From assembly GCF_004522215.1 (NCBI RefSeq), contig NZ_SDLR01000002.1, positions 310,001-374,000 on the forward strand: a stretch of DNA of 64,000 nucleotides. The letters run 5' to 3'. A program made the position numbers and the translations under genes. This DNA is from Ammoniphilus sp. YIM 78166 (GTDB taxonomy: Bacteria > Bacillota > Bacilli > Aneurinibacillales > RAOX-1). The notes under the pieces are model-generated. The model made no database searches and was not told where the DNA came from. It saw only the letters and a program-made list of their open reading frames with translations. Shown piece by piece: positions 53,519-62,976 of the stretch. Positions within the stretch are counted from its first letter, which is position 1. Each line of letters opens with the position of its first letter.

Positions 53519-54517
53519 ATGGAAGACCGAATCATCTCTGCTCAAATGAGTGACGAAGATATCGGCATGGACTTTAGCCTCCGTCCACGCTACCTAAGCG
53601 AATATATTGGTCAATCCCAGGTGAAAGAAAATCTTAAAATCTACATTGAGGCCGCTAAACTCCGTAAGGAAACACTGGATCACGTCCTCTTGTATGGCCC
53701 TCCTGGCTTAGGAAAAACCACTCTTTCAACGATTATCGCAAACGAATTAGGCGTAAACTTGAGGACAACATCGGGACCAGCCATTGAAAGACCTGGTGAT
53801 TTGGCTGCCATTTTAACCAATCTGCAGCAGGGAGACGTACTATTTATCGATGAAATTCATCGTTTGAATCGAAGTGTGGAAGAAGTATTGTATCCAGCGA
53901 TGGAGGACTTTGCTCTCGATATTATTATTGGCAAGGGACCTAGTGCGAGGTCGGTTCGATTGGACCTTCCTCCCTTTACCCTTATAGGAGCAACGACGCG
54001 GGCAGGACTGCTTTCCGCTCCACTTCGGGATCGGTTTGGAGTAGTTAGTCGTCTGGAATATTATACGGTCGGAGAACTTAGCTTTATTGTTTCAAGGGCG
54101 GCGGAGATCCTTCAGGTTGAAATCGATAAACGAGCAGCAGAAGAAATCGCTCTTAGATCTAGGGGAACTCCGAGAATTGCAAATCGGTTGTTAAAGCGAG
54201 TACGGGATTTTGCCCAGGTCAAGGGAAACGGTCAAATAACGCAAGAACTGGCTGATACTGCTCTCACGCGCATCCAAGTAGATAGGCTCGGTCTTGATCA
54301 TGTCGACCATAAGCTCATCTTGGGGATTATTGATAAGTTTCGTGGGGGGCCGGTAGGGGTTGACACGATTGCGGCAACCATTGGGGAAGAATCCCACACT
54401 ATTGAAGATGTCTATGAGCCGTATTTGCTCCAGATTGGTTTTCTCCAGCGAACTCCTAGAGGTCGTATAGTTACGCCGCTTGCCTATCAGCATTTTAATC
54501 GGGAGGTGCCATCGTAG
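53519..54517 (+). CDS. ruvB: Holliday junction branch-migration ATPase RuvB
   Basis: A 332-residue AAA+ motor. Walker A is [11 protein letters not shown] (about 61-71), Walker [11 protein letters not shown] (about 111-120), sensor [11 protein letters not shown] (about 158), arginine finger region [15 protein letters not shown], and a C-terminal winged-helix domain ending FNREVPS. SD AAAAGGAGGAAAGG precedes ATG 53519. Part of ruvCAB. Confidence 0.98.
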   Translation: MEDRIISAQMSDEDIGMDFSLRPRYLSEYIGQSQVKENLKIYIEAAKLRKETLDHVLLYGPPGLGKTTLSTIIANELGVNLRTTSGPAIERPGDLAAILTNLQQGDVLFIDEIHRLNRSVEEVLYPAMEDFALDIIIGKGPSARSVRLDLPPFTLIGATTRAGLLSAPLRDRFGVVSRLEYYTVGELSFIVSRAAEILQVEIDKRAAEEIALRSRGTPRIANRLLKRVRDFAQVKGNGQITQELADTALTRIQVDRLGLDHVDHKLILGIIDKFRGGPVGVDTIAATIGEESHTIEDVYEPYLLQIGFLQRTPRGRIVTPLAYQHFNREVPS

Positions 54518-54520
54518 AAG

Positions 54521-54742
54521 ATGAATCCAATCGCTAAACTCCTTGTAACAGCAGGAATTGTGCTCATTATTGCAGGGGTCTTATGGCAGATAGGCGGACG
54601 TTTTCTGCAGCTTGGCAGACTGCCGGGAGATATTGTAGTGGAGAAGGAGAACTTCAAATTCTACTTTCCTTTGATGACAAGTATCATTATAAGCGTAGTT
54701 TTATCCCTTGTGTTTTATCTTCTTCGCTTTTTTAAATCGTAA
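54521..54742 (+). CDS. DUF2905 small membrane protein
   Basis: A 73-residue protein with two helices (about 5-25 and 48-68) and the DUF2905 pattern GRLPGDIVVEKENFKFYFPLMTSI (about 32-55). Function unknown. It starts three bases after ruvB and is common between ruvB and queA in Bacillota, so it is probably co-transcribed. Confidence 0.85.
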   Translation: MNPIAKLLVTAGIVLIIAGVLWQIGGRFLQLGRLPGDIVVEKENFKFYFPLMTSIIISVVLSLVFYLLRFFKS

Positions 54743-54827
54743 AGGGACCAGTGGTATGACACCCGTTTATTATTGCAACACTAGTAGGTAACTAACAATA
54801 TTTGGCTCAACAGAGGATGGTAGAGAA

Positions 54828-55856
54828 GTGGATATTAACCTTTTTGATTTTGAATTACCGGAAGAACTGATTGCCCAGACCCCTCTAAAGGAAAGAAGTG
54901 CTTCAAGACTATTGGTGCTTAATAAGAAAACAGGGGAAGTCAAGCATCAGTCCTTTCGCAATCTTATTGACTATTTGGAACCTGGAGATACCATCGTGCT
55001 TAATGATACGCGCGTCATTCCTGCACGACTCCTAGGAGCGAAAGAGGACACAGGGGCAAAAATAGAAGTATTACTTCTAAAGCAATTGGAAGATGATCGC
55101 TGGGAGACTCTTGTAAAACCTGGAAAAAAGGTCAAGCCTGGTTCTAGAATCAGCTTTGGAGAGGGAAAATTGATTGGGATATGCGAAGAAAGCACGGAGG
55201 TTGGAGGACGGATTATTCATTTTGAGTATAAGGGGATCTTTAACGAGATATTGGATGAATTAGGTCAAATGCCCCTCCCCCCTTATATTAAAGAACAACT
55301 TGAAGATGCCGAGAGGTACCAAACGGTGTTTGCTAAAAACCCGGGCTCCGCAGCAGCTCCGACAGCGGGCTTGCACTTTACGGAGGAGTATCTGGAGGAA
55401 ATCAGGGGAAAGGGCGTTAACATTGCCTACATTACGTTGCACGTGGGATTAGGCACCTTTCGGCCTGTCCAAGTGGAAAACATCTTTGAACATAAGATGC
55501 ACGCAGAATACTATGAAATCTCGGAAGAAAACGCGGAAATCATTAATGCTGCCAAAGCACGCGGAAATCGCGTGATTGCCGTTGGAACAACGGCGACAAG
55601 GACCCTAGAAACGGTCGGAGGAAAATTTCATGGAAAGATTCAGGCCGATTCGGGTTGGACAGACATTTTTATTTTTCCAGGGTATACGTTTACGATCGTA
55701 GACGGTCTCCTTACGAATTTCCACCTGCCAAAATCAACTTTAGTTATGCTTGTCAGCACCTTATCTACCCGAGAGCATATCCTAAATGCTTACAGGGAAG
55801 CGGTAGAACAGCGTTACCGCTTTTTCAGCTTTGGAGATGCGATGCTTATTATTTAA
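54828..55856 (+). CDS. queA: S-adenosylmethionine:tRNA ribosyltransferase-isomerase
   Basis: A 342-residue enzyme that transfers the ribosyl part of SAM to preQ1-modified tRNA, forming epoxyqueuosine at position 34. Family motifs are [47 protein letters not shown] and [13 protein letters not shown]. Start GTG 54828 behind AGAGGATGG. Followed by tgt, the preceding enzyme of the pathway. Confidence 0.97.
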   Translation: MDINLFDFELPEELIAQTPLKERSASRLLVLNKKTGEVKHQSFRNLIDYLEPGDTIVLNDTRVIPARLLGAKEDTGAKIEVLLLKQLEDDRWETLVKPGKKVKPGSRISFGEGKLIGICEESTEVGGRIIHFEYKGIFNEILDELGQMPLPPYIKEQLEDAERYQTVFAKNPGSAAAPTAGLHFTEEYLEEIRGKGVNIAYITLHVGLGTFRPVQVENIFEHKMHAEYYEISEENAEIINAAKARGNRVIAVGTTATRTLETVGGKFHGKIQADSGWTDIFIFPGYTFTIVDGLLTNFHLPKSTLVMLVSTLSTREHILNAYREAVEQRYRFFSFGDAMLII

Positions 55857-55885
55857 ATTCGACTAAACATCCTGTTTTCCTATGA

Positions 55886-57058
<1,173 letters not shown>

Positions 57059-57075
57059 ACTTTGGAGGGATCGTT

Positions 57076-57396
57076 ATGCAATGGTTTGAGTTAGCAGATG
57101 CAGGTGCAGGTGGTGCAGGTGGTGTCTTAGGTTCTATTTTGCCTTTGGTTCTTATGTTTGCCATCTTCTACTTCTTGTTAATCCGTCCTCAACAGAAGAA
57201 AGCCAAGCAGCGGAATGCCATGCTTGATGCGTTGAAAAAAGGGGACAAGGTGGTTACCATCGGTGGCGTACACGGTACCATTATGGAGCTTAGAGAAGAC
57301 ACCCTTGTGGTAAAAATCGCAGAAAATACGAGAGTAACAATGGAAAAAGGAGCCGTTAACCAAGTGGTTTCTTCTGATACGGCAACTGCCGAATAA
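57076..57396 (+). CDS. yajC: Preprotein translocase subunit YajC
   Basis: A 106-residue bitopic protein: one helix (about residues 17-38, ending FYFLLIRPQQKKAKQ) and a small cytoplasmic domain (GDKVVTIGGVHGTIMEL). It associates with SecDF-YidC. SD GGAGGG precedes ATG 57076. The usual tgt-yajC order is kept; secD-secF lie 3.4 kb further, separated by four genes. A strong terminator follows. Confidence 0.95.
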   Translation: MQWFELADAGAGGAGGVLGSILPLVLMFAIFYFLLIRPQQKKAKQRNAMLDALKKGDKVVTIGGVHGTIMELREDTLVVKIAENTRVTMEKGAVNQVVSSDTATAE

Positions 57397-57403
57397 AACT
57401 AAA

Positions 57404-57444
57404 AAAGCTTGCTGTCGCCCTTGGGCCGATAGCAAGCTTTTTTT
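57404..57444 (+). terminator. Terminator after yajC
   Basis: AAAGCTTGCT (57404-57413) with AGCAAGCTTT (57431-57440) and an inner GGGC-type loop, ending in seven T's. Confidence 0.95.
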
Positions 57445-57448
57445 ACTG

Positions 57449-57500
57449 TTTAAGAAAGTTTAAGTTCATTAAAGCATTAAAGTGAACAAACTTTCTTAAA
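57449..57500. repeat. 52-bp AT-rich palindrome
   Basis: TTTAAGAAAGTTT (57449-57461) is the exact reverse complement of AAACTTTCTTAAA (57488-57500). Inside, GTTCA (57464-57468) pairs with TGAAC (57483-57487). The loop contains the octamer CATTAAAG twice in tandem (57467-57482). It lies between two convergent genes, just after the yajC terminator. Confidence 0.85.
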
Positions 57501-57545
57501 CGCATAAAAAACTTCCTCTAAAGGCGGTCTGGCTACCCTGAAAAT

Positions 57546-57566
57546 ACTTCGATAGAAGTTTTTTTT
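57546..57566. terminator. Small hairpin with T-run between convergent genes
   Basis: ACTTC (57546-57550), loop GATA, GAAGT (57555-57559), then T's on the + strand. An AAAACTTC further upstream at about 57508 can pair with GAAGTTTT to give a longer stem usable as the minus-strand terminator. Confidence 0.5.
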
Positions 57567-57567
57567 A

Positions 57568-57945
57568 TCATTTGTTAGAGAGATTCACGCCAAATATTCC
57601 GCCGATCGCTCCCACGATAAAAGCAAAAGCCAAATAAAGCAATGCATTAAGGTGGGGGGTGACGTCAAAAGCAAGAAAGCCGATGAACACGAGTAGAGCA
57701 AAGTAGGCGATTCCGGTTAACCCTCCGAAGTACCAGCCTTTATGCCCTCCTTTCCTTCCAGAGATGAAGCCCCCAATGAGCAGACTGATACCGTTGACGG
57801 TATAAGTAAAATAAGAAAGGCTGAACTCACTCATACTGCTAAAGTGGAGCATTAATGAAGTTAGAAGAGAACCGATAAGGACCAAGCCTACTGTTGCCAG
57901 CATTCCAGTAACAATAGGGGACGAGGACGCAGCGAGACTTTTCAT
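57568..57945 (-). CDS. TIGR04086 family membrane protein
   Basis: A 125-residue protein with four membrane helices and glycine-rich turns (GGFISGRKGGHKGWYFGGLTG, read about residues 58-77), which is the TIGR04086 pattern. Function unknown. It is on the minus strand with SD AAAGGGAGGTC. B. subtilis YrzE, located between yajC and yrbG, is the apparent counterpart. Confidence 0.82.
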   Translation of the reverse strand: MKSLAASSSPIVTGMLATVGLVLIGSLLTSLMLHFSSMSEFSLSYFTYTVNGISLLIGGFISGRKGGHKGWYFGGLTGIAYFALLVFIGFLAFDVTPHLNALLYLAFAFIVGAIGGIFGVNLSNK

Positions 57946-58110
57946 ACAGATGACCTCCCTTTAATTATCAATGGACCTTGTACAATCTATGAAGACAGGC
58001 ATTAGAATATGACAGACCAATGGATGGACTTGGCATGAGAAGATGTACATAGGAGCTTGGTTAGGAGTCCAGAATAGGAAGTAACTCAATCGTCCTAAAG
58101 GAGGATTCCA

Positions 58111-58638
58111 ATGGATCTGGCAATCCTGCTCATACGTACCTTGGTTCTTTATTTCCTGCTTATGCTGACTTTGCAATTGTTATTTAGACGAAGAAAAACA
58201 ACCTTAGCCGATTTGCTTGTAGCTTTCATGATCGCTCAATTTGCCGTATTAGCAGTAGATCGACCGGAGAAGCCCCTGCTTGCGCTCCTGTTGCCAACCC
58301 TACTTTTACTTGTACTTCATCAGCTTTTTAAGCCTGTGTTCAATAAAAAAGAGGAAACCCCAAATCCAAAGATTCCTTCGATCCAGTTAAGACCCCAAAA
58401 GGCCGATGTTGAAATGGGACTCTTAGAAACCGTAGCCCCTAGCGGCCCCATAGGTCCTTTACCACTGCCGCTTATATTAGACGGGAGGGTACTGGATCAT
58501 AATTTGGAGCAACTTGGAAAAACCAGGTTTTGGTTAAAAAACGAGGTGCAACGCTATGGGGTACGCCGATTTAAAGAAGTGGCTTACTGCAGCATGGATC
58601 GTTATGGTCACATGTTCTTAGACAAGAAAAAGCTTTAG
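58111..58638 (+). CDS. yrbG: DUF421 (YrbG/YetF-type) membrane protein
   Basis: A 175-residue protein with three N-terminal helices (about 4-80) and a cytoplasmic domain with PLPLILDGRVLDHNLEQLGKT (about 115-135), the DUF421/YetF C-terminal pattern. Function unknown; YetF-type proteins are linked to spore membranes. SD AAAGGAGG precedes ATG 58111. Its stop overlaps the stop of the convergent spoVB gene by four bases. Confidence 0.8.
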   Translation: MDLAILLIRTLVLYFLLMLTLQLLFRRRKTTLADLLVAFMIAQFAVLAVDRPEKPLLALLLPTLLLLVLHQLFKPVFNKKEETPNPKIPSIQLRPQKADVEMGLLETVAPSGPIGPLPLPLILDGRVLDHNLEQLGKTRFWLKNEVQRYGVRRFKEVAYCSMDRYGHMFLDKKKL

Positions 58639-60218
58639 CGTGCTGGAAAAAAGGGAGCTATTAACCTTCCAATAAAGGGAATACGAGCTATATCTTGCTT
58701 TCCAAGCACTTTAAACAGAATAAGTATAAGGACATAGACAACAAGCGAGACCAGGGAGGCCAGAACTAGGGATAATGAAACCGAAAGTGAATGGACTAAC
58801 TCCTGAAATAGGTAGCTCCCTGCGAATGCCATAACTATCATCGCTAAAGCCACCTTTCCGAAATCAAGGATCTGGATCGTGAATCCCGTCAATTTCGCAA
58901 CACTGAAGAAATGAAGCAACGTTACGATGACGATCCCAATGCTAATGGAGATGGTGATTCCTTTGGTCCCGACCGCAGGGTTTGAGGCTAAGATATAAAT
59001 AGCAAAGGTCTTTAATATCGCGCCATAAATGGAATTTTTCATGGCAACCTGTGCGTAATCCAAGCCTTGTAAAGTCGCGGCTAATGGACCTTGAAAATAA
59101 AGAAACAAACAAAAAGGGACCATGAGTTTCATGATGCTGCCTACTTCTGCTGAGCCGTAGATCACTTCACATAAAGGCTCAGCGAAAATATAGAGAATGG
59201 CCGTGAAGGGGGCCCCAATCACTAGGGCAAGTCGCAGTGACTGGTGGATCCTTCGGTGGACCAAGCCCCAATTTTTTTGAGCATGCGCTTCTGCAACAGC
59301 AGGAACAAGGGACACCGCAAGAGAATAAGTAAAGAAGGTTGGAAACGTTAAAAGAGGGATAGCCATTCCTTGTAGTTGCCCATAGTAGGTCGTCGCAGCA
59401 GCTGTCGTTAATCCTGCAATAGCTAAGCTTTGTGCGACGATGATCGGTTCCACCCAGAAGGTTAAGGAACCAATTAATCGGCCGGAGGTAACGGGTACAG
59501 CAATGCGCAAGAGCCCTTTCCAAGTTTCTGCATGTCGTTTCATCGCCTGATTTAACCTGGAGCCAGCCCAGATTTCCTTCATCCGGGTTCCTCTAAATTG
59601 ATAAACGAGGGAAAGCATCCCGACAAACTCACCAATTACAACTCCTACCATAGCAGCCGCTGCTGCATATTCCACTCCCATCGGAAGGAAATAAGAGGCT
59701 AGAGCTAACGCAAGGCAAATTCTTACCACTTGTTCAATAATTTGAGAGCTGGCAGTAGGGGTCATATTTTGCTTCCCTTGGAAATATCCGCGAATAATGG
59801 ACGAGATGGCTACGATTGGAACAATGGGAGCAATCCCAATTAAAGAATAGTAGGCTCGTTCGTCTGTCAGAAGATGTTTAGAGATCATTGGGGCGCCGAT
59901 GACCATGGCAGCAGTAAAAATGACGCTAAGGATGGATACAAGAAATAACGAGATCTTGAGAATCGCTTTAACCTTTTTATGATCGTTTTGAGCAGAGGCT
60001 TCAGCGACAAGCTTCGAAATGGCAATAGGTAGTCCAAATTGAGTAAGTGTAATGACGAGGTACAGGGTAGGCACAGCCATTTGATACAGACCCATACCTT
60101 CGGCTCCAATGATCCGGGCTAGGAAAATACGATTGATAAATCCCAACAATTTGGTTAGAAGACCTGCTGCGACAAGGATTAAGGTTCCTTGCAAAAAAGT
60201 TTGCTTTTTCCTATTCAT
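58635..60218 (-). CDS. spoVB: Stage V sporulation protein B (MOP superfamily flippase)
   Basis: A 527-residue protein with about 14 membrane helices of the polysaccharide/lipid flippase group (MATE/MVF-like). The N-terminus TFLQGTLILVAAGLLTKLLG and GLYQMAVPTLYLVITLTQFG are typical. In B. subtilis SpoVB is needed for spore cortex synthesis, presumably moving lipid-linked precursors. It is on the minus strand, convergent with yrbG (4-base overlap, no terminator) and divergent from comN, as in B. subtilis gene order. A sigma-E-like promoter lies upstream. Confidence 0.92.
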   Translation of the reverse strand: MNRKKQTFLQGTLILVAAGLLTKLLGFINRIFLARIIGAEGMGLYQMAVPTLYLVITLTQFGLPIAISKLVAEASAQNDHKKVKAILKISLFLVSILSVIFTAAMVIGAPMISKHLLTDERAYYSLIGIAPIVPIVAISSIIRGYFQGKQNMTPTASSQIIEQVVRICLALALASYFLPMGVEYAAAAAMVGVVIGEFVGMLSLVYQFRGTRMKEIWAGSRLNQAMKRHAETWKGLLRIAVPVTSGRLIGSLTFWVEPIIVAQSLAIAGLTTAAATTYYGQLQGMAIPLLTFPTFFTYSLAVSLVPAVAEAHAQKNWGLVHRRIHQSLRLALVIGAPFTAILYIFAEPLCEVIYGSAEVGSIMKLMVPFCLFLYFQGPLAATLQGLDYAQVAMKNSIYGAILKTFAIYILASNPAVGTKGITISISIGIVIVTLLHFFSVAKLTGFTIQILDFGKVALAMIVMAFAGSYLFQELVHSLSVSLSLVLASLVSLVVYVLILILFKVLGKQDIARIPFIGRLIAPFFPAR

Positions 60219-60271
60219 GCCTTTTAAAGTTCCTTTCTGGCGTGAGCATCTAAATTCTTTCTTACATAAAA

Positions 60272-60300
60272 TACATATGCGCGCAAAAATAGGACATGAC
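60272..60300 (-). promoter_or_regulatory. Candidate sigma-E promoter of spoVB
   Basis: On the minus strand, GTCATGTC (60300-60293) resembles the sigma-E -35 GTCATATT and, 13 bases on, CATATGTA (60279-60272) resembles the -10 CATACAnT. spoVB belongs to the sigma-E regulon in B. subtilis. Confidence 0.45.
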
Positions 60301-60333
60301 CTCTAATTTATTACGGCCGGGAGAGAACAAAAA

Positions 60334-60576
60334 ATGGAAAATTCAGAGCTAGAAGATATTAAAGTGAAAATGCTGGAGGTATGCCGAAGCAAGTCAGAGG
60401 AATTTCATTTGCTTGGTTATGAGCATGTTACGGTAGAGGAGATTTGGGAATGCGTGGCTAGTGCTTATAAAAAAGAGGTTCCTCCTGTCCATCGCATTGC
60501 CAATGATATCTTATCCTTAAAGGTAACGAAATTCATGAATTGGTTGACCATGAAGGTTTATCGTGGAGAGTTTTAG
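60334..60576 (+). CDS. comN: ComN-like post-transcriptional regulator
   Basis: An 80-residue acidic/basic helical protein of the ComN family (B. subtilis YrzD), which affects comEA transcript levels and interacts with DivIVA there. Sequence features are LGYEHVTVEEIWECVASAYKK and DILSLKVTKFMNWLTMKVYRG. It is located between spoVB and secDF, as in B. subtilis. SD GGGAGAG precedes ATG 60334. The type IV pilus and competence machinery share parts, but no direct link is visible. Confidence 0.83.
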   Translation: MENSELEDIKVKMLEVCRSKSEEFHLLGYEHVTVEEIWECVASAYKKEVPPVHRIANDILSLKVTKFMNWLTMKVYRGEF

Positions 60577-60577
60577 A

Positions 60578-60599
60578 AAAGGCCTGCCCGGGTCTTTTT
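60578..60599 (+). terminator. Terminator after comN
   Basis: AAAGGCC (60578-60584), loop TGCCCG, GGTCTTT (60591-60597), one G-U pair, then T's. Confidence 0.8.
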
Positions 60600-60635
60600 C
60601 TTTTTTGTGGCTAAAATGAGATTTGTTGACATGAA

Positions 60636-60665
60636 TTGACATAGATTTGAAGCGATGCGTATAAT
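60636..60665 (+). promoter_or_regulatory. Strong sigma-A promoter of secD-secF
   Basis: Perfect TTGACA (60636-60641) and TATAAT (60660-60665) with an 18-base spacer. A second TTGACA lies exactly 10 bases upstream (60626-60631). A dyad AATAG/CTATT (60663-60675) overlaps the start site. The leader has a GCCTGC/GCAGGC stem (60682-60687, 60709-60714). Confidence 0.88.
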
Positions 60666-60740
60666 AGTTACTATTGGACAAGCCTGCATCCTCATCTTTG
60701 CATTACCAGCAGGCATAGTAAAAGGAGGAAAACATCGCTC

Positions 60741-61976
60741 ATGATCAAATGGAGCAGAATTATAGCCTTTCTACTAATAGTGGGGTTGACCTTTGGCATC
60801 ATTGGTGCCACCGCTGCAGGTGTAGTCAAAGGAATAACACTTGGGCTTGATTTGCGAGGCGGCTTCGAGATTCTGTATGAAGTGAAGCCAATAGAAGAAG
60901 GGCAAGAACTGAATCAGAACACGATGAAAGATACAGTAGCTGCTATTATTAAGCGGATTGACATTATTGGGGTTTCTGAGCCTGAAGTCTCGATAGAAGG
61001 AACCAATCGGATCCGGGTAAAGCTTGCTGGGGTAACGAATCAAGAAGATGCAAGAAGGTTACTCGGAACACCGGCCAAATTGGCGTTTCTTAGCCCAACT
61101 GGTGAGGAACTGATGACGGGTAATGATCTGGCAGAGAGTGGTGCCTCCGTCCAATATGACGAAGTGAAGAGACCGTACATTGCCCTTAAGCTTAAGGATG
61201 CTAATAAATTTAAGTCTATTACTGAAGAATATCTGGGACAGCCTATCCATATCGCCTTGGATGAAGACATTTTGACTAGCCCAGTTGTCCAGAGCGTAAT
61301 CTCTGGGGGCGTAGCGTCCATCACAGGAAGTTATACCGTACAAGAAGCAACGGAACTTGCTGCTATCCTTAACGCAGGTGCATTACCTGTGGAGATGAAG
61401 GAACTATACTCCAACAGCGTTGGGGCTAAACTGGGACAAGAATCCCTTGAGAAAAGCGTTTATGCCAGCGGAATTGCTGTTATTTTGATTTTTGGCTTTA
61501 TGTTTTTCTTCTATCGTTGGCCAGGTGTGATTGCCATCATCACCTTGATTGCTTATATGTATTTGCTTCTGCTCATTCTTAATTGGATGAATGCAACGTT
61601 GACACTGCCAGGTATCGCAGCTTTTATCCTTACTGTAGGTATGGCAGTAGATGCCAATATTATTACGTATGAGCGGATTAAAGAAGAATTACGGACAGGC
61701 AAAACACTTCTCTCCGCAGTAAGAGCTGGACAACGTCGTTCTTTGTCTACGATTTTGGATGCTAATATTACCACCATGATCGCAGGGGCTGTTATGTTCT
61801 ACTTTGGAACAAGTGCCGTACAAGGGTTTGCTATTACGCTTATGGTTGGAATTGTGATTACCATGATTACAGCTGTGTTTGGAACGCGTTTGCTTCTAGC
61901 CGTTTGGGTTCGCTCAAACGCCTTGCGTAAGCCTTGGTTCTATGGAGTAAAGGAGAGTGAAATCGGTGAGCTTTAA
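60741..61976 (+). CDS. secD: Protein translocase subunit SecD
   Basis: A 411-residue RND-type membrane protein that uses the proton gradient to pull secreted proteins out of SecYEG. It has one N-terminal helix, GLDLRGGFEILYEV (about 33-46), the P1 extracytoplasmic domain (about 45-225), and five C-terminal helices with GMAVDANIITYERIKEELRTG (about 298-318). SD AAAAGGAGG precedes ATG 60741. SecD is a separate protein here, not fused to SecF as in B. subtilis. Confidence 0.97.
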   Translation: MIKWSRIIAFLLIVGLTFGIIGATAAGVVKGITLGLDLRGGFEILYEVKPIEEGQELNQNTMKDTVAAIIKRIDIIGVSEPEVSIEGTNRIRVKLAGVTNQEDARRLLGTPAKLAFLSPTGEELMTGNDLAESGASVQYDEVKRPYIALKLKDANKFKSITEEYLGQPIHIALDEDILTSPVVQSVISGGVASITGSYTVQEATELAAILNAGALPVEMKELYSNSVGAKLGQESLEKSVYASGIAVILIFGFMFFFYRWPGVIAIITLIAYMYLLLLILNWMNATLTLPGIAAFILTVGMAVDANIITYERIKEELRTGKTLLSAVRAGQRRSLSTILDANITTMIAGAVMFYFGTSAVQGFAITLMVGIVITMITAVFGTRLLLAVWVRSNALRKPWFYGVKESEIGEL

Positions 61977-62889
61977 TCCGAAGACGTTTGATTATGTAAA
62001 GAAAAGAAAACTCTTCTTTACCCTCTCAGGGATCATACAAGTAGTGGGTTTGATCGTCTTGTTTGTTTTTGGGCTCAATCTGGGAGTAGACTTTCAGAGC
62101 GGCACACGAATGGACATTATGATTGGTAAGCCGTTTACAGAGCAAGACGTAAGGGCTGAGATGAAAGCGTTAGGTTTAGAGCCTGGAAGTGTCGAAACGG
62201 CAGGTGATAACCGAGAGAGAGCAGCCGTCCGTTTTGGAATGCCGCTGACGAAGGAACAACTTGCCTCTGTAAAAGAAGCGTTCACGCAGAAATATGGGGA
62301 ACAAGTAGATATTCAAGAAAGTACGGTGGATCCTATCGTAAGTAGAGAGCTTGCGAAGAATGCGATGTACGCTGTTGCCATTGCTTCTCTTGGAATCATC
62401 ATCTATGTTACCATCCGATTTGAATATCGTTTCGCTATAGCAGGGATTCTTGCACTTCTGCATGATGCCTTTGCCGTTATTGCTTTTTTCTCGATTTTTC
62501 GTATCGAAGTAGATTTGCCGTTTATTGCTGCGATCCTAACCATTGTGGGTTATTCCATTAATGATACGATTGTAACCTTTGACCGGATAAGAGAAAATCT
62601 TCGCTTGTATAAGGTGAAGAAGATGGAGGATCTGGAGAAACTCGTAAATGTAAGTATCCAAGAAACCATTGTCAGATCTTTTAACACGGTGATTACGGTT
62701 GTATTCGCAGCGCTTGCTCTTTATATTTTTGGAGGAGAAGGCATCAAGAACTTCTCTCTAGCATTGCTGGTTGGATTAATCTTTGGTATGTATTCCTCCA
62801 TCTTCATTGCCAGTCAGATCTGGTTAGAGTGGAAGGGAAGAGATCTGGTGAAAAATCGTTTTGCTTCAGCAAATAATGAGGCATCCTAA
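61966..62889 (+). CDS. secF: Protein translocase subunit SecF
   Basis: A 307-residue partner of SecD with an N-terminal helix, GLNLGVDFQSGTRMDI (about 37-52), a small P1 domain and five helices with GYSINDTIVTFDRIRENLR (about 195-213). The start is GTG 61966 with SD AAAGGAG (61949-61955) at ten bases; GTG 61957 lies too close to the SD. It overlaps secD by 11 bases in another frame, so it is independently initiated rather than a frameshift of a fused secDF. Confidence 0.96.
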   Translation: MSFNPKTFDYVKKRKLFFTLSGIIQVVGLIVLFVFGLNLGVDFQSGTRMDIMIGKPFTEQDVRAEMKALGLEPGSVETAGDNRERAAVRFGMPLTKEQLASVKEAFTQKYGEQVDIQESTVDPIVSRELAKNAMYAVAIASLGIIIYVTIRFEYRFAIAGILALLHDAFAVIAFFSIFRIEVDLPFIAAILTIVGYSINDTIVTFDRIRENLRLYKVKKMEDLEKLVNVSIQETIVRSFNTVITVVFAALALYIFGGEGIKNFSLALLVGLIFGMYSSIFIASQIWLEWKGRDLVKNRFASANNEAS

Positions 62890-62916
62890 AGCGTAAACTA
62901 TAGGAAGAGAAATCTG

Positions 62917-62941
62917 AACCGCGGGTAAACCCCGCGGTTTT
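62917..62941 (+). terminator. Terminator after secF
   Basis: AACCGCGGG (62917-62925), loop TAAAC, CCCGCGGTT (62931-62939), followed by TTC; strong stem, short T-run. Confidence 0.8.
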
Positions 62942-62976
62942 CATATGGACGATTATCAAGAGCATGAGGTGACTAT

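Noticed and set aside
61957-61976. Frameshifted secDF fusion
   Set aside because: secF has its own SD and start codon and both proteins are full length, so two genes explain the data better.
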